From assembly GCF_036924515.1 (NCBI RefSeq), contig NZ_JAZHRR010000001.1, positions 715,001-779,000 on the forward strand: a stretch of 64,000 nucleotides of DNA. The letters are read 5' to 3'. This document shows, piece after piece, positions 63,562 to 64,000 of the stretch. Within the stretch, counting starts at the first letter, position 1. Each line of letters starts with the position of its first letter. This DNA comes from Bradyrhizobium sp. AZCC 1610 (GTDB lineage: Bacteria > Pseudomonadota > Alphaproteobacteria > Rhizobiales > Xanthobacteraceae). The translations under genes were made by a program, and so were the position numbers. Under the pieces are notes generated by a model. That model ran no database searches, was not told the origin of the DNA, and saw nothing but the letters and a program-made list of their open reading frames with translations.

Positions 63562-64000
63562 ATGAAAGTCTACGGCGATACCAATTCCGGCAATTGCCTC
63601 AAGGTGAAGTGGGTGTGCGATCATCTCGCGGTGCCCTACACCTGGATAGCGGTCGATACGCTCAAGGGCGAGACGCGGACCGCGGAGTTCCTCAAGCTCA
63701 ACGGCGCCGGGCAGGTGCCAGCGATCGAACTCGATGACGGCCGTACGCTGGCGCAATCCAATGCCATCATCCGTTATCTCGCGCGCGGTTCTCATCTCAT
63801 TCCGCAGGATGCGTTCGCGGCAGGGAAGATGGACGAGTGGCTGTTCTGGGAGCAGTACAGCCATGAGCCGTACATCGCCGTCTGCCGCTTCCAGATGTTC
63901 TATCTGAAGAAGCCGGTTTCCGACCTCGATCCCGACAAGGTCAAGCGTGGCTATACGGCGCTGGCGCGGATGGAGCATCAGCTTGCCATCACGCCATTTC
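63562..64000 (+). CDS. Glutathione S-transferase (partial, runs off the window end)
   Basis: The first 146 codons are visible, with no stop before the window ends. MKVYGDTNSGNCLKVKWVCDHL holds the Ser/Asn-Cys glutathione site region. NGAGQVPAIEL and TLAQSNAIIRYLAR carry the cis-Pro and the Gln-Ser pair. The C-terminal helical domain is cut after MEHQLAI. GAGGG lies upstream of the ATG at 63562. It is the fourth GST-family gene in this window. Confidence 0.88.
   Translation, partial: MKVYGDTNSGNCLKVKWVCDHLAVPYTWIAVDTLKGETRTAEFLKLNGAGQVPAIELDDGRTLAQSNAIIRYLARGSHLIPQDAFAAGKMDEWLFWEQYSHEPYIAVCRFQMFYLKKPVSDLDPDKVKRGYTALARMEHQLAITPF

Overview
The window is a gene-dense, GC-rich stretch of an alphaproteobacterial chromosome. 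It most resembles Bradyrhizobium or a close relative in the Nitrobacteraceae. The grounds are the RibH2-type lumazine synthase, the NDUFAF7-lgt-pgeF gene order, the long UvrB with N- and C-terminal extensions, DUF992 and Omp25-like envelope proteins, and many short palindromic repeats built around words such as GCGAAGC, GCAATCCAT and GTAGCCCGG. No rRNA, tRNA, CRISPR array or insertion sequence was recognised. Species assignment is inference; no database search was possible.

Layout. 1-12.0 kb is mostly housekeeping: ribH2, an SDR, prs, a lipoprotein, an internally deleted MDR pseudogene, the minus-strand operon DLH-lgt-NDUFAF7-pgeF, ubiK, the rplY-pth-ychF cluster, and two MaoC genes, the second cut short by a palindromic repeat. 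12.1-15.1 kb holds small envelope and hypothetical proteins. 15.1-16.1 kb is non-coding and repeat-rich. 16.1-19.7 kb is an accessory island with a visibly AT-richer core: a toxin-antitoxin pair facing a minus-strand cluster of a GIY-YIG-like protein, a PD-(D/E)XK-like protein, a frameshifted DpnI/Dam-replacing-type restriction enzyme and a zinc-ribbon protein. 20.4-28.6 kb carries uvrB, a flavin monooxygenase with its LysR regulator, a TSUP transporter and a GST.

28.7-34.1 kb is a second accessory segment. Its main content is a four-gene minus-strand operon of envelope proteins: a repetitive coiled-coil membrane protein, an orphan TAXI solute-binding protein, a VasI-like protein and a DsrE-like protein. 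I could not match this combination to a named system. 34.2-48.4 kb contains GSTs, an enoyl-CoA hydratase divergent from a TetR regulator, a HAD phosphatase, the DUF1800/DUF1501 pair, a DUF559 nuclease next to tandem 152-bp repeats, an aldo/keto reductase, a soluble glucose dehydrogenase-like protein and a doubly broken GT87 gene. 48.5-64 kb contains an aspartate aminotransferase, two DUF992 genes plus a duplicated fragment, an EF-G-like GTPase, aroE, a pair of 208-aa exported paralogues, an FMN alpha-hydroxyacid dehydrogenase, glmM, an Fsr-type MFS pump, two 275-aa beta-barrels and a GST running off the end.

Two places look most worth pursuing. One is the island at 16.1-19.7 kb, where the restriction enzyme carries a clean frameshift. 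The other is the envelope operon at 29.3-33.8 kb. A recurring theme is palindromic repeats invading genes: they truncate a MaoC gene, encode part of the UvrB tail and supply the leader of a DUF559 gene.
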